NCBI GenBank assembly: GCA_025331435.1
Contig: JAIWNI010000096.1
Coordinates: forward strand, 41,302 to 105,301
DNA: 64,000 bases
DNA from: Choanephora cucurbitarum
Lineage: Eukaryota; Mucoromycota; Mucoromycetes; Mucorales; Choanephoraceae
Direction of reading: 5' to 3'
Shown here: positions 47,866-58,030 of the stretch, piece after piece
How the letters are laid out: each line of letters starts with the position of its first letter
Numbering within the stretch: the stretch's first letter is position 1
Notes under the pieces: model-generated
Seen by the model: the letters and a program-made list of their open reading frames with translations, nothing else
Told to the model about the DNA's origin: nothing
The model's database searches: none
Made by a program: the position numbers and the translations under genes

Positions 47866-47964
47866 ATGAATGAATGAGTGATTGAATGAATGAGTGATTG
47901 AATGAATGAATGAATGAATGAATGAATGAATGAATGAATGAATGAATGAATAAATAAATAAATG
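47866..47964. repeat. (GAAT)n tetranucleotide microsatellite
   Basis: About 24 units with GAGT and AAAT interruptions. It lies about 80 bp outside the left arm of the large inverted repeat. Confidence 0.97.
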
Positions 47965-49210
47965 AAAAAGAGGGCAAATGAATATGGTTATAAAATGCAA
48001 TGAGTGTTGAATGATAAATATTAGTGTTTCGTATGATAGTTTTGATAAGAACAGAGACAAAGGCAGAGACAAAGGCAGGGCTTGAATTCAGGTCTTGAGT
48101 TATCCAGTAGCAAGCATTTTCAGCAGCAAGTATTTCCAGTAGCACCAAAAAGAAAACGAAAAAGAGAGACAAGAACGCAGAGGGTAAGCCTTTTTCTCTA
48201 CTCGTTTTCACAAGCCAAAGGAAATAAACTTAGTTCTGTTCGCACTATCCTAACTCCGTAGCAGAAAAGCCGTTCTACCTGTCCACTAACGAGGAATAGT
48301 ACAAGTATGTCTGTACCCACTTCCTCTATCCAGTTCCTTGCAGGACCACTTATAGGTTGTCAGGAGATCAGGCAGCTCAGTTGCACTTTGTCAGTGTTTG
48401 ACTCAATCCCAATACAGGTGACGAGGGTCGTTCGCGAAAATGAACTAGCGTAAGGCAGTGACCTATTTTGTTAGAGAAGAAAGGCACCATCAGTCCTTGT
48501 TTTTGTCCCACTTGATTTTGGTGAAATAGATTTGGGCAGGCTAAAAAGGTATAAACTAGACAAGACAAAGCAAAGTGTGCAACAATATAGATAAACAAGC
48601 GCAATTTTCTACTTGCCATTCGGTTTGTCAAAATGAAGGCAAGTTCAAGTGGTATGAATCATATTCAGGTTATTTTATGCTGCAGCATGCTCTTTTCTAC
48701 TTTACTACCTTTTCCTTTGTAATTATGACAGTCGAACTTCAGAAAGGCTCTTTTTTTTTCTCTTAACAATCAGACGAGCCCGATTTACATTCAAAATGCT
48801 GTACAAAAAAAAACCATACTACTACCAAAAGGGGCCTGTCAATCTTTTGAATAGAGCAAGGGACCTAATTGTCCTTTACCTCAAACAGATCCGTAAAAAG
48901 ATATGAATCAGTCCCTTATCAGCTTACTGATCTCAATTGTGATTGTTTGCTAAACAATCTTACTCATAATAAATGATCAAAATGTCAGTCAGTCTATTGT
49001 GTTCTGATGTCTTTTTTTTTTGGCTTTGATAAAAGAAAACGATATGAGAGACTTCTAAGATACAAAATTATAGGCAAAGTTGGTAAATTTTGAGTTCAAT
49101 TATTTTATTTCAGCTGGAAATCAACAACAACATTAAGTTAAAAGTAGAAGAGCGCTTTACAGCCGAGTGTACACTTGAATCATAAGATTCCTGTCTAGTA
49201 AGGTCAAACA

Positions 49211-49350
49211 TTTTCACTTTCATTCATTTCCATTCATTTCCATTCATTTTCATTCATTTTCATTCATTTTCATTCATTTTCATTTTTTCATTTTTTCATT
49301 TTTTCATTTTTTCATTTTTTCATTTTTTCATTTTTTCATTTTTTCATTTT
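49211..49350. repeat. CATTTTTT/CATTCATTTT tandem array in the left arm
   Basis: CATTCATTTC and CATTCATTTT units pass into about nine 8-bp CATTTTTT units. The right arm has only the 8-bp part (62728-62822), with about eleven units. Confidence 0.95.
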
Positions 49351-49357
49351 TAAAATT

Positions 49358-49770
49358 GTCCCTTAGCCCAACAGAACAAAAGTGAAGTTTAAACCTCACT
49401 CAAAGAAGATAGAACTACCCGCCATTCATTCTTCGTTTGCCCTTAGCCCAACAAAAGAAAAGAAGGGTGTTGAACCCAACTACAAGAAGATAGAACCACC
49501 CACCGTTCATTCTTCATTGTTTGCCCCTTAGCCCAACAAAAGAAAAGCAAGATTTGACTCTCACTTAAAGAAAGAAGGCCGCCCATTCGTTCTTGTTGTC
49601 CCCGTAGCCCAACAGAACAAAAGAAGGGTGTTGAACCCAACTACAAGAAGAGAACTACCATCCGCTCATGCTTCATTGTTTGCCCCTTAGCCCAACAGAA
49701 CAAATACAAAGTTTTAGTTTGCACCAAGAAGATAGAATGACCGCCCATTCATTCTTCATTTGTAAAATGA
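49358..49770. repeat. Five ~80-bp tandem units starting (C)CCTTAGCCCAACA
   Basis: Each unit carries TTAGCCCAACA(G/A)AA, an AAGAAGATAGAA-like middle and a GCCCATTCATTCTTCATT-like end. Starts are near 49360, 49441, 49525, 49603 and 49684. The right arm holds four units (about 62395-62725), lacking the second. Confidence 0.92.
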
Positions 49771-51323
49771 TGTGAATTGAAGAAAAAAACAAAACGAGAA
49801 AAGTCATTTTTTGATCCTTATTTATAGTTTTTTGACAGGTAGAAATTTTTGTGGAAGCCAGTCCTCTGATAAACAGTCCTTACTCTATTGCATCATTGTT
49901 TACCTTATTGTTTATTCTCACGTGAGAATTACTTGGAATAGCAAGAGAGGACAAGAGGCGTGAACAAGGTCTAAAGAGTTGTGAGAAAGTCTTCACTTTT
50001 GTTAATTTATGCCAGCGCTTACTATACAAGCTCCTTTTCAGAAACATATAGATCTATAGCAACACTTGTCCAACCATGTTAAGCTGGTCAGTGCGTGTTA
50101 ACTCTCCGCTTATTTGATGATTTTGAGAAAGTACCAGCAGCAAGCTATGTCAGCTCGATCCGTGTTGTAAATGATGTATGCGCTTAAGACCAAACATAAC
50201 AAATGCTTACTCTCAAGAGCTTGCGAGTTGTTGGCATATCTTTTTTTGGGTGATATTTGTATGAATCAACTTTACTTTTAAACTGTAATTCAGATCGTTA
50301 GCAAACCAAACCCAACAAGTGAAGATGCTACCTTAATTTTTGACATTATGATACGAAATGAATCCTCAAACAGATAAACTATTGTTGTGTCATCACGACT
50401 TTCTCTTGGATGAAAGAACTTTCATCAATAGGCCTAAAGTAATACCTTTTCGATTTATTTACTCTTTTAGAATAAGATCATTATTTTGCCTAGATCAAAA
50501 CAGGACATTAAAGGCAAAATTCAATCAGGAGCATAGCCAAAGGTAACAACAGTCGGCTCAACATATTTCAAGCATGGGGTTTGTATGCAGAATGTCAATG
50601 GGATGATTTCAACTTGTTAAATAGCAATTTGAGACACTGAAATGATTCACTTTTGTAAACTTTGCATTTGGTGTACTGATCTATGTACCGAGCAATTGAA
50701 ACAAAGAGCAAGTAGCGTTCAGTATAAACTCAGTCTCAAACTGCCGAAAAAAGTGAGAAACAAAGAATACAACCAATTATATCAAAATAAACAAACTGAG
50801 TGACCAATCTGACAACCAGCCCCTCACTGCTGATATGGCAGGAGATTCAAGATTGTTTTTAGGCTTACAATTACTGTAAGATCTTGTTACAGTGTGCCGT
50901 GGAGGGCATTAGAGAGAGCAAAAATAGAAAAAGTAGAGAAAAAAAAAGGGGGACAAGATGAATGAGCTCATACTCGCATGTTCACACGCTCTGCAACTGA
51001 CTCTTAAAAAGCATTCATTATTGTTCCCAAAAAAGAAAGGCATGGCGATCAGGATCGACAGAAGAAGAGTGTATCGACTACAGTTGCAGAGAGCAATGTA
51101 AAGAGAGAGGGCAATGATGGCAACATAAAAAAAAATACCAGCAAGAAAGTGACAGTGAAAGAAAAAAGGATTGTATACTTATCCATCAAAGACACGACAA
51201 CACTCTTCTCTTCTTGGTCTTTCTTTGCTATTGCTTGTATCGGTCGCATAGTCAAAAAAAAACCAAGAAAAGACGAAAAAAGCTGCTCTTTGCAAAAGAT
51301 CTTTTTGATAGAAAAGCGTTTGA

Positions 51324-53001
51324 CACTGTAAAAAAAATAAAGGTTTTTTCCGCCGAAAAGCCCGCAAAAAACCTTTTTTTAGAGGTTTTTGAGAGGTTTA
51401 ACACTTAATTAGCCTTTTGTCAGAGGTTTCTGTTGGGTTTTGGTTGACCTTTTAAAAAAAGGCTTTTTGCGGGTCCAATTTTTTATTTTTTATGTGAAGT
51501 TGATTAAATTGAAAGGTTTCTTTCGGGAAACAAATTTTTTAAAGTACGTTACTACGAATTTTAACTATGCTGATCCAATTAAAAATGCTTTTGTGTTATG
51601 CAAAGCAGAAAGTCTTGACAAGCTAACCTTTTGAGCAATTCACTTTGTAAATGTACTGCGGATGCAGTCCTTATTTTGAAGCCACTGCGGTCTTCCCGAT
51701 AGAAGAAAAAATTTTTTTTGACGAGTACTAACCCTCTTTTTTCTCTTTTTTCCTTACTTATTCAACTTTAAAGTAAATAAAAGTAAGAAGTTGCTTCTTG
51801 TCATTCAACTATTTGCTATTCTATTTTAACTCGAAATATCACATTAAAGGCATTGCTTAATAGATGTGGTTCTTTTTGTGTTATATGAATAGCAGTAACG
51901 AGGTGATAACTTATCGCTTTTTGTTAAATCTTTAGAACAATATCAAAATGGCTCTTACTTCCAAGTATGCAACTGACCTCTTGGCTTCATTCAATCTAGT
52001 TGTTGTCCATCTCGCTGCCTTGAAAAAACAGAATGCAATGTTTGCCGAGTAAGGCCGGACTAATAGTGAACAAGTCCAGCAGCAAAGCAATCATCAAGGC
52101 CCTACCATTCTGGCAAGAGGCTTTAGGTACAATATGCCTAAGCGAACCAATCCTACCGCAAGCATGAAATGGGTTCTGGCTGATGCTCTTACTGATCGTA
52201 CTGAGGAAGAGCTAAACGCTCTTTACAAGAACTTCAATAACATTTCCCTGAAAGCATGCGCTTCGTATGCTAACACTCAAGGTAACCAGTGTGTCTGTTA
52301 TACAGTTGTCCCAGTTCAAGGTAAGTTTTTAATGCAGCGAACAGCACTTGATTTCTTGTTAGGAGCACATAAAGAGCTGTCCTTTCTTTTGAGTGCTAGT
52401 CGTGATGGCCTGATGGATTTGCTGTCGCAAAATCTTGGACAGAATTTGCTAAGCGACAGTAAGTAAACAATCACAAGTTAGCAACACTATTACTAATTGT
52501 AATTTAATGTATTTGTAGACGAAAAAGGGCAGTTCTTCTTGCTGCAAGAGCTGCTGCAAGAGCTGCTGCAAGAAATGCTTCTGCTGCTGGCTAATTGATT
52601 TCTTTTTTGTTTGAATAAAATGTTTTTCCCTTATATCTGCTGTTTCGATTCCACAAGCATTGGCTGGAAGCGATTATGTAGCTTTCCAAGCATAGTTAAA
52701 GACATTCACTTATAACCAATAAAATGCGTTTAATTTGAACCTTTAAAAGACCTTTTTTTCGAATGTACAAACCATTGAAAACCCCTGAAATAAAGGCCAA
52801 TAAAGGGCCCGTTTTAAAAACCTCAAGATGACCTCTAAATGACCCTTGGCAGGTGAATGCAAAAAAACCTTCAAAAAACCTTTAAAAAACCTCGACAATT
52901 TAGCCTTTAAATAACCTTTAATTTCGACATTTTAGCCTTTTAAAATCAGGGTCTTTTGACCTTTAAAAAACCTTTAAACGACCCCTAATTTTTTTACAGT
53001 G
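51324..53001 (+). mobile_element. 1.68-kb element with CACTGTAAAAAAA terminal inverted repeats, unclassified
   Basis: The left end is CACTGTAAAAAAA (51324), the right end TTTTTTTACAGTG (to 53001). Subterminal regions are filled with short AGGTTTTT / AACCTTTAAAA motifs in opposite orientation at the two ends (51345-51480; 52740-52985), as in DNA transposons whose ends bind transposase. TGA abuts the left end, and TGA recurs 2 bp past the right CAGTG, a possible 3-bp target duplication. A related locus in inverted orientation (57726-57790) lacks the element, with flanks joined at the same spot. It carries one small spliced gene and no transposase that I can recognise. Confidence 0.8.
51948..52598 (+). 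pseudogene. Small three-exon gene inside the CACTG-ended element, unknown family, one in-frame stop
   Basis: The start ATG is at 51948 (MALTSKYATDLLASFNLVVV). The frame meets a TAA at 52050-52052 (FAE*GRTNSEQ) and then continues unbroken through MPKRTNPTASMKWVLADAL, TDRTEEELNALYKNFNNISL and CASYANTQGNQCVCYTVVPV. Introns: 52321-52362 (GTAAGT...TTAG) and 52459-52518 (GTAAGT...TTGTAG). Exon 2 encodes HKELSFLLSASRDGLMDLL. Exon 3 reads a Leu/Gln-rich tail in the phase-consistent frame; the +1 frame gives an Ala/Arg-rich tail (AARAAARAAARNASAAG), so a further slip is possible. About 190 residues if read through. No catalytic motif is seen. The coding part starting at MPKRTN is intact and could be an independent product. 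Confidence 0.6.
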
Positions 53002-53622
53002 CATGACGAGTGCAAATGACACTATGAAAGGAAAAGAAAGCACAACACTAGATTAATATGAGCTATGATCCGTGATGAGCCCAATGGTAAGTGAGTGAGT
53101 GAGTGAGTGTATTCGTTTGTCGTGAATATATGCAGAAAGGTTCAGTATTTTTATGCAACAACACTTGCTCTAGTTGTCATGCATACTAGAACATAGCTGC
53201 ATACTATTGTAGTGGTCTTTTTTTTTCTTTCTTGTAATCATATACTCCATTCAGAGGCATTTCTCCTGGTATTGTTTCGCTTTATAGATTGCTTTGGTTC
53301 ATGCTACCGAGCTGAAAGTTACAATGAACTATCTGCAGCACTGAAGAACAAACAATGATATTGAAAGAAGGAACGAAGAATTCGTTGCAAGTAATGGTTT
53401 ACTCTCATACATGAGGTACTGAAATGTCTGGATGGCCTTTATCGGTATAAGCTGTTCTTCTTCAAATAAAGCACTAGCACCCAGTGCTCTCTTGAGCAGC
53501 TTGCCAGCTTATTGGACTGTAGCCTAGATCTTCTACTTTCTCTTTCCTCTTTCCAGTCTCATTAAACTAAATCTGTATCTTCTTTAGCTGTAATCCATAT
53601 CAAAGGTTTTTGCAAGTATGCT

Positions 53623-53706
53623 TACATAAATACATAAATACATAAATACATAAATACATAAATACATAAATACATAAATACATAAATACATATATACATA
53701 TATACA
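53623..53706. repeat. 8-bp minisatellite (ACATAAAT)n, about 10 units
   Basis: Uniform units, the last two reading ACATATAT. Confidence 0.97.
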
Positions 53707-54526
53707 CATTTTATTCTTTCTTTTTTGTGTTTTCGTTTTCTAAGCAATGTCTAATATGCATGTATCTTGCCCCACTTCTCTTCCTGTTTCCTTTGACTTA
53801 CTGTGTAGGATCTGAAAAAGATAGTCTGAGCCAATACATCCTCTTCTACCATATCAGATCCTCCCAGTCTAGCAGCAAGCAAGCAAGCGAATCTTCATCT
53901 CATACCATACTCATAATCGATTAGAATACTCTTGCTGTCATTATGAGCTTCATATCAGGCAGGCACACTCGCTTCGTATACACTCGACATGCCCATCCCC
54001 TATCTGTTGTCGTTCTCATCATCCACTAATATACAGTTTAGCTATCCGTCATACGATAGCTGTCCTGATTGACTAAGAATATCCATACGCGTGCTCCAAA
54101 TGACTTTGCTCATTCCTTGACAAAGCACCTTGCTGGATTTGGAGAGGAAGAAAAAACAATAATGACAAAAAGACAAAAATTGCTTAAATAAGTTGTTGCT
54201 AAATACTAAATACATCTTGCAGAAGAAAAGCAGCCCAGGTAAAAGGGACAGATATATAGCAGCCCATATACACCTTAGCTTCCAGCGATACTCATTTCTT
54301 CTTCTTCTTCTCTCTCTGAGCACAAGTGCTTATGGATCTGCAACCATCATGACAAAGTAACCTATCCGCATGCCATCCTATATCTACCTTACGCTCAATC
54401 CATTGGAATCGATCTGCATGTATCTGTTCTTTACTTCTGTCTCTTGCATTTCCCTTCTCGTCAACTGTCCTACATTCTATACCTACATCTCACACGATCT
54501 TCTTCTGTGTTTAGTCGCTGTGCGTC

Positions 54527-54556
54527 ATCCAATATCCAATATCCAATATCCAGTAT
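54527..54556. repeat. Short heptamer run (ATCCAAT)n
   Basis: Three ATCCAAT units and one ATCCAGT unit; the same heptamer as at 36.0 and 42.7 kb. Confidence 0.88.
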
Positions 54557-55066
54557 ATTGACTTCTGGCATTCGGTAATCAGCACTCGACATCTCACAGC
54601 CTTTCCTCTCCTCATCCGATCTACTTCACTCTCGTCGTAACGACATTTTCGACTTGTCCAGGACTCAACTACCTGCTTATCTGGTTTCTTTTCTTTTTAA
54701 ATCGCATAGTGTCCGCTTTTACACTAGCTCGGTGTGTTGAGGTCACGTTTTCTTTTCTTCTTACAACTTAGCCACATGACCGGTAGACTTGCAGCTTCGA
54801 TTCATAAAGCAGTAAAGAAGGAGGACAAGAAGAAAAAGCAACTCTTCATCTTGGCTCTGTTGCTTTAGTTCGTTGGCTTTTGCACGTTGTTAGAAAGAAA
54901 AAAAGAAAGAAGATAAAGATGAAGAGGAAAGTGGAGCAAGAAGATATAAAGAAAATAGAAACCAGGTATATTGGACTCAGACTAAAAAATAAATTAAAAA
55001 GCAAAGGGGACAAAGAATCTATCCAGGGCTACTTGTGTAACTACATGAAAGTTTAACGATTGCCAA

Positions 55067-55110
<44 letters not shown>

Positions 55111-56950
55111 GCTGGCTGGCTGGCTGGCTGGCATGCTCAAATTTATGGGTCTTCCTTTCTGACTTTCGGTATCTGCGGCATCTGCCAGGGTACCACGTTT
55201 TGGCAAAAAGCTACTAGCTGCTCTGGGTCACGAAGGTAGGCTTTAGCCTAACTTGTAGGCCCGTTAGGGGCAGGGCAACAGGGGAGGGAGGATCCGTGTT
55301 TTTGAGGCAACTCACACTATGGTCTTTTCTTGGCTGAATCATTATAGTCCCCTTTTGCTGCCTCTCTATGGTCTTTTTTTTTTGGCTGACTCTCTTTGTC
55401 TTTGTTCTGGTCTTCTTTTTTTTGTTGTTCTCGTGTTCTATGGTCTGCTCTTCTTTCTCTGTCACAAGTAAAAACTAAAAAAAAAAGTCAATGTCTATCT
55501 GCTTTTCTCTCTTTCTATCTCTTATTATTACTATTATTTCAACCAACGCTTCTCTGTCATTTCCCATCACATTCTGTCTTATTCATTGAGCAAAATTATT
55601 CTGTGATTGTTGGTAGTTTCTTAAAAAAAAAAGAAAAAGAAAACCAACAACAAAAATGCAAAGCAATCAAATGCAATAAACACCTCTTTATTATTACATA
55701 AAAATATAACCAGAAAGAAGAAAAAAAAACACTGGTATCATTCTTTCTTTGGTAAACAATGTCAAATGTCCATGGAACTCTTGCCTTCTTTTTTTCTTGT
55801 TCTAAACAGCTAAAAACATTTGCAAAGGAAAAAGTAGAAGAAGAAAAATCTGGAATATACATGTTGAGCTTGTTGCAAGGTCTATGCTTTTCTTGGTAGA
55901 GAGATTCTCAATTGACTCAAAGGCTCTGCCCAAAGTCATAGCACTTCTCTTTAATTATTCAAGCATTCATCTAGAGCATCTCAAGACTGTTTGTAGCTTA
56001 GACTCTCTTTTAGCCGCTTCAAACCAAGAGATTTGAATTGCTGACCTTGTAATTTCTCTCTTTTTTCTCCCTTTTTTTTTCCAAGACTCAAGTGATCACT
56101 TTGAGGCTTGTTTCTCTTCCTCTTTTTCTTGTAGCAAACTGTACCTTCCGACTAGTTTCACGATATCAGAAGAGTTGGAGCTATCAGTAACGCAAGTCCA
56201 AGGACGAAAGAGCCGTCTTTCAATACAACGACGACATGGATGCCAAAAAAAGAGGCCAATCTAGCCTCGAACAAACAGTGCATGCCAGATGGCTCAAGGC
56301 AAACATGTTGATGAAAAGAAGAAACACAAAGCCTGTGTGCTAGTTGGGTCTGGCAGAGGCGACAAGAAAGAAAGAACGTGATACACAAATCCGCAAATGG
56401 TTGAATACGGGGATGCACTGAAAGCACTGTAGATGCAAAAGACCTTCAACGAAAGAAGGGATAGGATGCGATAATGGGGTGGACGTCGAGGGTTGCGGAT
56501 TATATTGTCAATGACAGAAACGGGTTGACGATCAGTTGTAAGAAAAAATAGCTAGCAGAACACTGACAACGAGTAAGCTATAAGGCAAGAAAAGGAACGA
56601 AGGAGATGGATAGAGAAGCAGAGTGAGAGACGAAGCTAGAAAAGAGATGCACGCAAGTGGTTCAGACCAGACTGGATCAGACTGGATCAGACTGGATCAG
56701 ACTGGATAAGGCTAGACAACAAAACCATGGTAGTGTGTGTAAAGAACATGTATTTGGCTGATGTGAGAAGCATGGTGTCATTTTGGACACTCTGGACGGT
56801 TGCAGACGTGGTACGAAACAGCCGTTTAGCTAGTTGCCATTACCCTACAAGATGGATCTGGTGTGCTGGAAGAGGAGGGCTTGTTTGAAGGTATTGTGAT
56901 GGAGTTTGTATGGTAAGTCAAGAAAGTCAGGATGAGAAATAGGTGCAGAT
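55067..56950 (+). repeat. Long non-coding dispersed repeat, copy 2 (direct partner at 44.6 kb)
   Basis: Preceded by (TCTG)n at 55067-55107 and (GCTG)n at 55111-55133, then GGCATGCTCAAA and the same core as copy 1. Colinear to the GTATGGTAAGTCAAGAA segment near 56930. It lies between the inner inverted homologies of the large inverted repeat, whereas copy 1 is outside it. Confidence 0.85.
56667..56707. repeat. 10-bp tandem repeat CAGACTGGAT, 4 units
   Basis: Four units (CAGACTGGAT), within copy 2 of the dispersed repeat. Confidence 0.93.
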
Positions 56951-57659
56951 GTGCTGGAGACTATTTGAAGCAAGAAAAGAAAAGAAAAAGAATAAAGGTC
57001 TATATGTATTCATAAGAAAGAAAAGAAAATGACACTGAGTTAAACGTGAAGATGTTGAAATTAAATGCATTTCAAGACGAGTGAGCCAGTATGTTCATAG
57101 GAGCCAAGAAGGAAATGAATGGAATAATGCTAAGTGCTATTGCTTTGTTCGAAATGTTGGATAGAGGCTATTCAGAAGATTTGGCTTCTCTCATATGAAA
57201 GTAATCTGATGCTGATAACAACCGCTTCGCTGTTGCTTCCATTATCTATACAGTTTTGTTTTATTCTTCTCTCTTTATTTCTCTCCTTGTCTTTTTACTT
57301 GTAACAAGTTTTAGTGTTGACCAGAACTCTCAAAAAAGTAAAGCACTTTTGATCCTGCAGCTATGTCTGTATAAACGAGAGAAAAAAAACGAGATGCAAC
57401 CTTTTTCTAATTTAGCTAAAAGAAGACCAAGAGGATTTGTTGCAGGCGGTGTGCAGCAACATTTGGCTATTGTTCATTATGTATGATGACTGAAGCAAGC
57501 ATCAGCAGACAGAAGAACCTTTGTGATTTGTAGCGTACTATTTGCAGCAAAACTAGTGTCATCAGCCAGTTTTTCTGTTTTTACAAGGTCTGGTGAGACA
57601 TAGTTGTTTTACTGGAAGCCAGGAGTTTAGCATGTGGATAACAAACTGAAGCTGAAGAA

Positions 57660-58030
57660 AAGGCTGACTCATTCACTCGTTTAGTATTTGGCTCATCATA
57701 GGTTGCAACTGATATTACTATAGCGTTGTGCTTTTTCTTTCTTTTCATCGTATCGCCTGCGCTCCTCAAACGCTTTTCTAACAGAAAGGCCTTCTGCAAA
57801 GAGCAGCAGTTATCTCTGTCTTGTTGTTTTCTGCTGCTTTTCTTGTTTGTCTCTTCTTGGTCTTTCTTTGCTGTTGTTTGTATCGATCGTACTGCCAAAG
57901 AAATAGGCTGATTCTTCCAAAGGATTCTTTTGGCGATCACTCGTTGGAAGCAATAGCAAAGAAAGTTCAAGAAGAGAAGAGTGTTGTCATGTCTTTTCCA
58001 AACAAGCAGACATTCCATTTTCTCTCTTTT
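57660..58030 (-). repeat. Inner inverted homology, right copy (partner 51150-51323 plus 53002-53115); empty site
   Basis: Read on the minus strand it runs AGCAATAGCAAAGAAAG, AAGAAGAGAAGAGTGTTGTC, CTGCTCTTTGCA, AAGCGTTTGA | GGAGCGCAGGCGATACGATG, AAGCACAACGCTATAG and ATGATGAGCCAAATACTAAA. The left copy shows the same order, interrupted exactly after GCGTTTGA by the CACTG-ended element. Identity is roughly 70-75%, clearly older than the outer arms. An extra direct copy of the TCTTCTTGGTCTTTCTTTGCT segment lies at about 57850-57895. Confidence 0.8.

Larger units (their letters stand above)
48045..50884 (+). repeat. Large inverted repeat, left arm (about 2.8 kb)
   Basis: Reverse-complement match to 61282-63965. 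The inner boundary is sharp: both arms read GTAAGATCT and then diverge (TGTTACAG versus CATGTGTC). The outer boundary is gradual (CAGAGACAAAGGCA versus CAGAGACAGAGGCA). Differences are mostly single transitions (for example TATGTACCGAGC versus TATGTATCGAGC), one extra about 80-bp tandem unit, and a replaced segment at about 48645-48695. Contains an 84-codon ORF (48377-48631, minus, MTNRMASRKLRLFIYI...) and a 62-codon ORF (50358-50546, plus), each encoding exactly the same protein as in the other arm. Confidence 0.95.
53002..55060. other. Non-coding region with simple repeats
   Basis: (GTGA)n lies at 53092-53110. Homology in inverted orientation to 57660-57725 covers 53002-53115. The rest shows no ORF with coding character. 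Confidence 0.4.

Noticed and set aside
51324..53001. Assignment of the CACTG-ended element to a named superfamily
   Set aside because: The ends and a possible 3-bp duplication resemble CACTA-type elements, but no transposase is present and the TGA duplication is offset by 2 bp at one end, so a named class would be guesswork.
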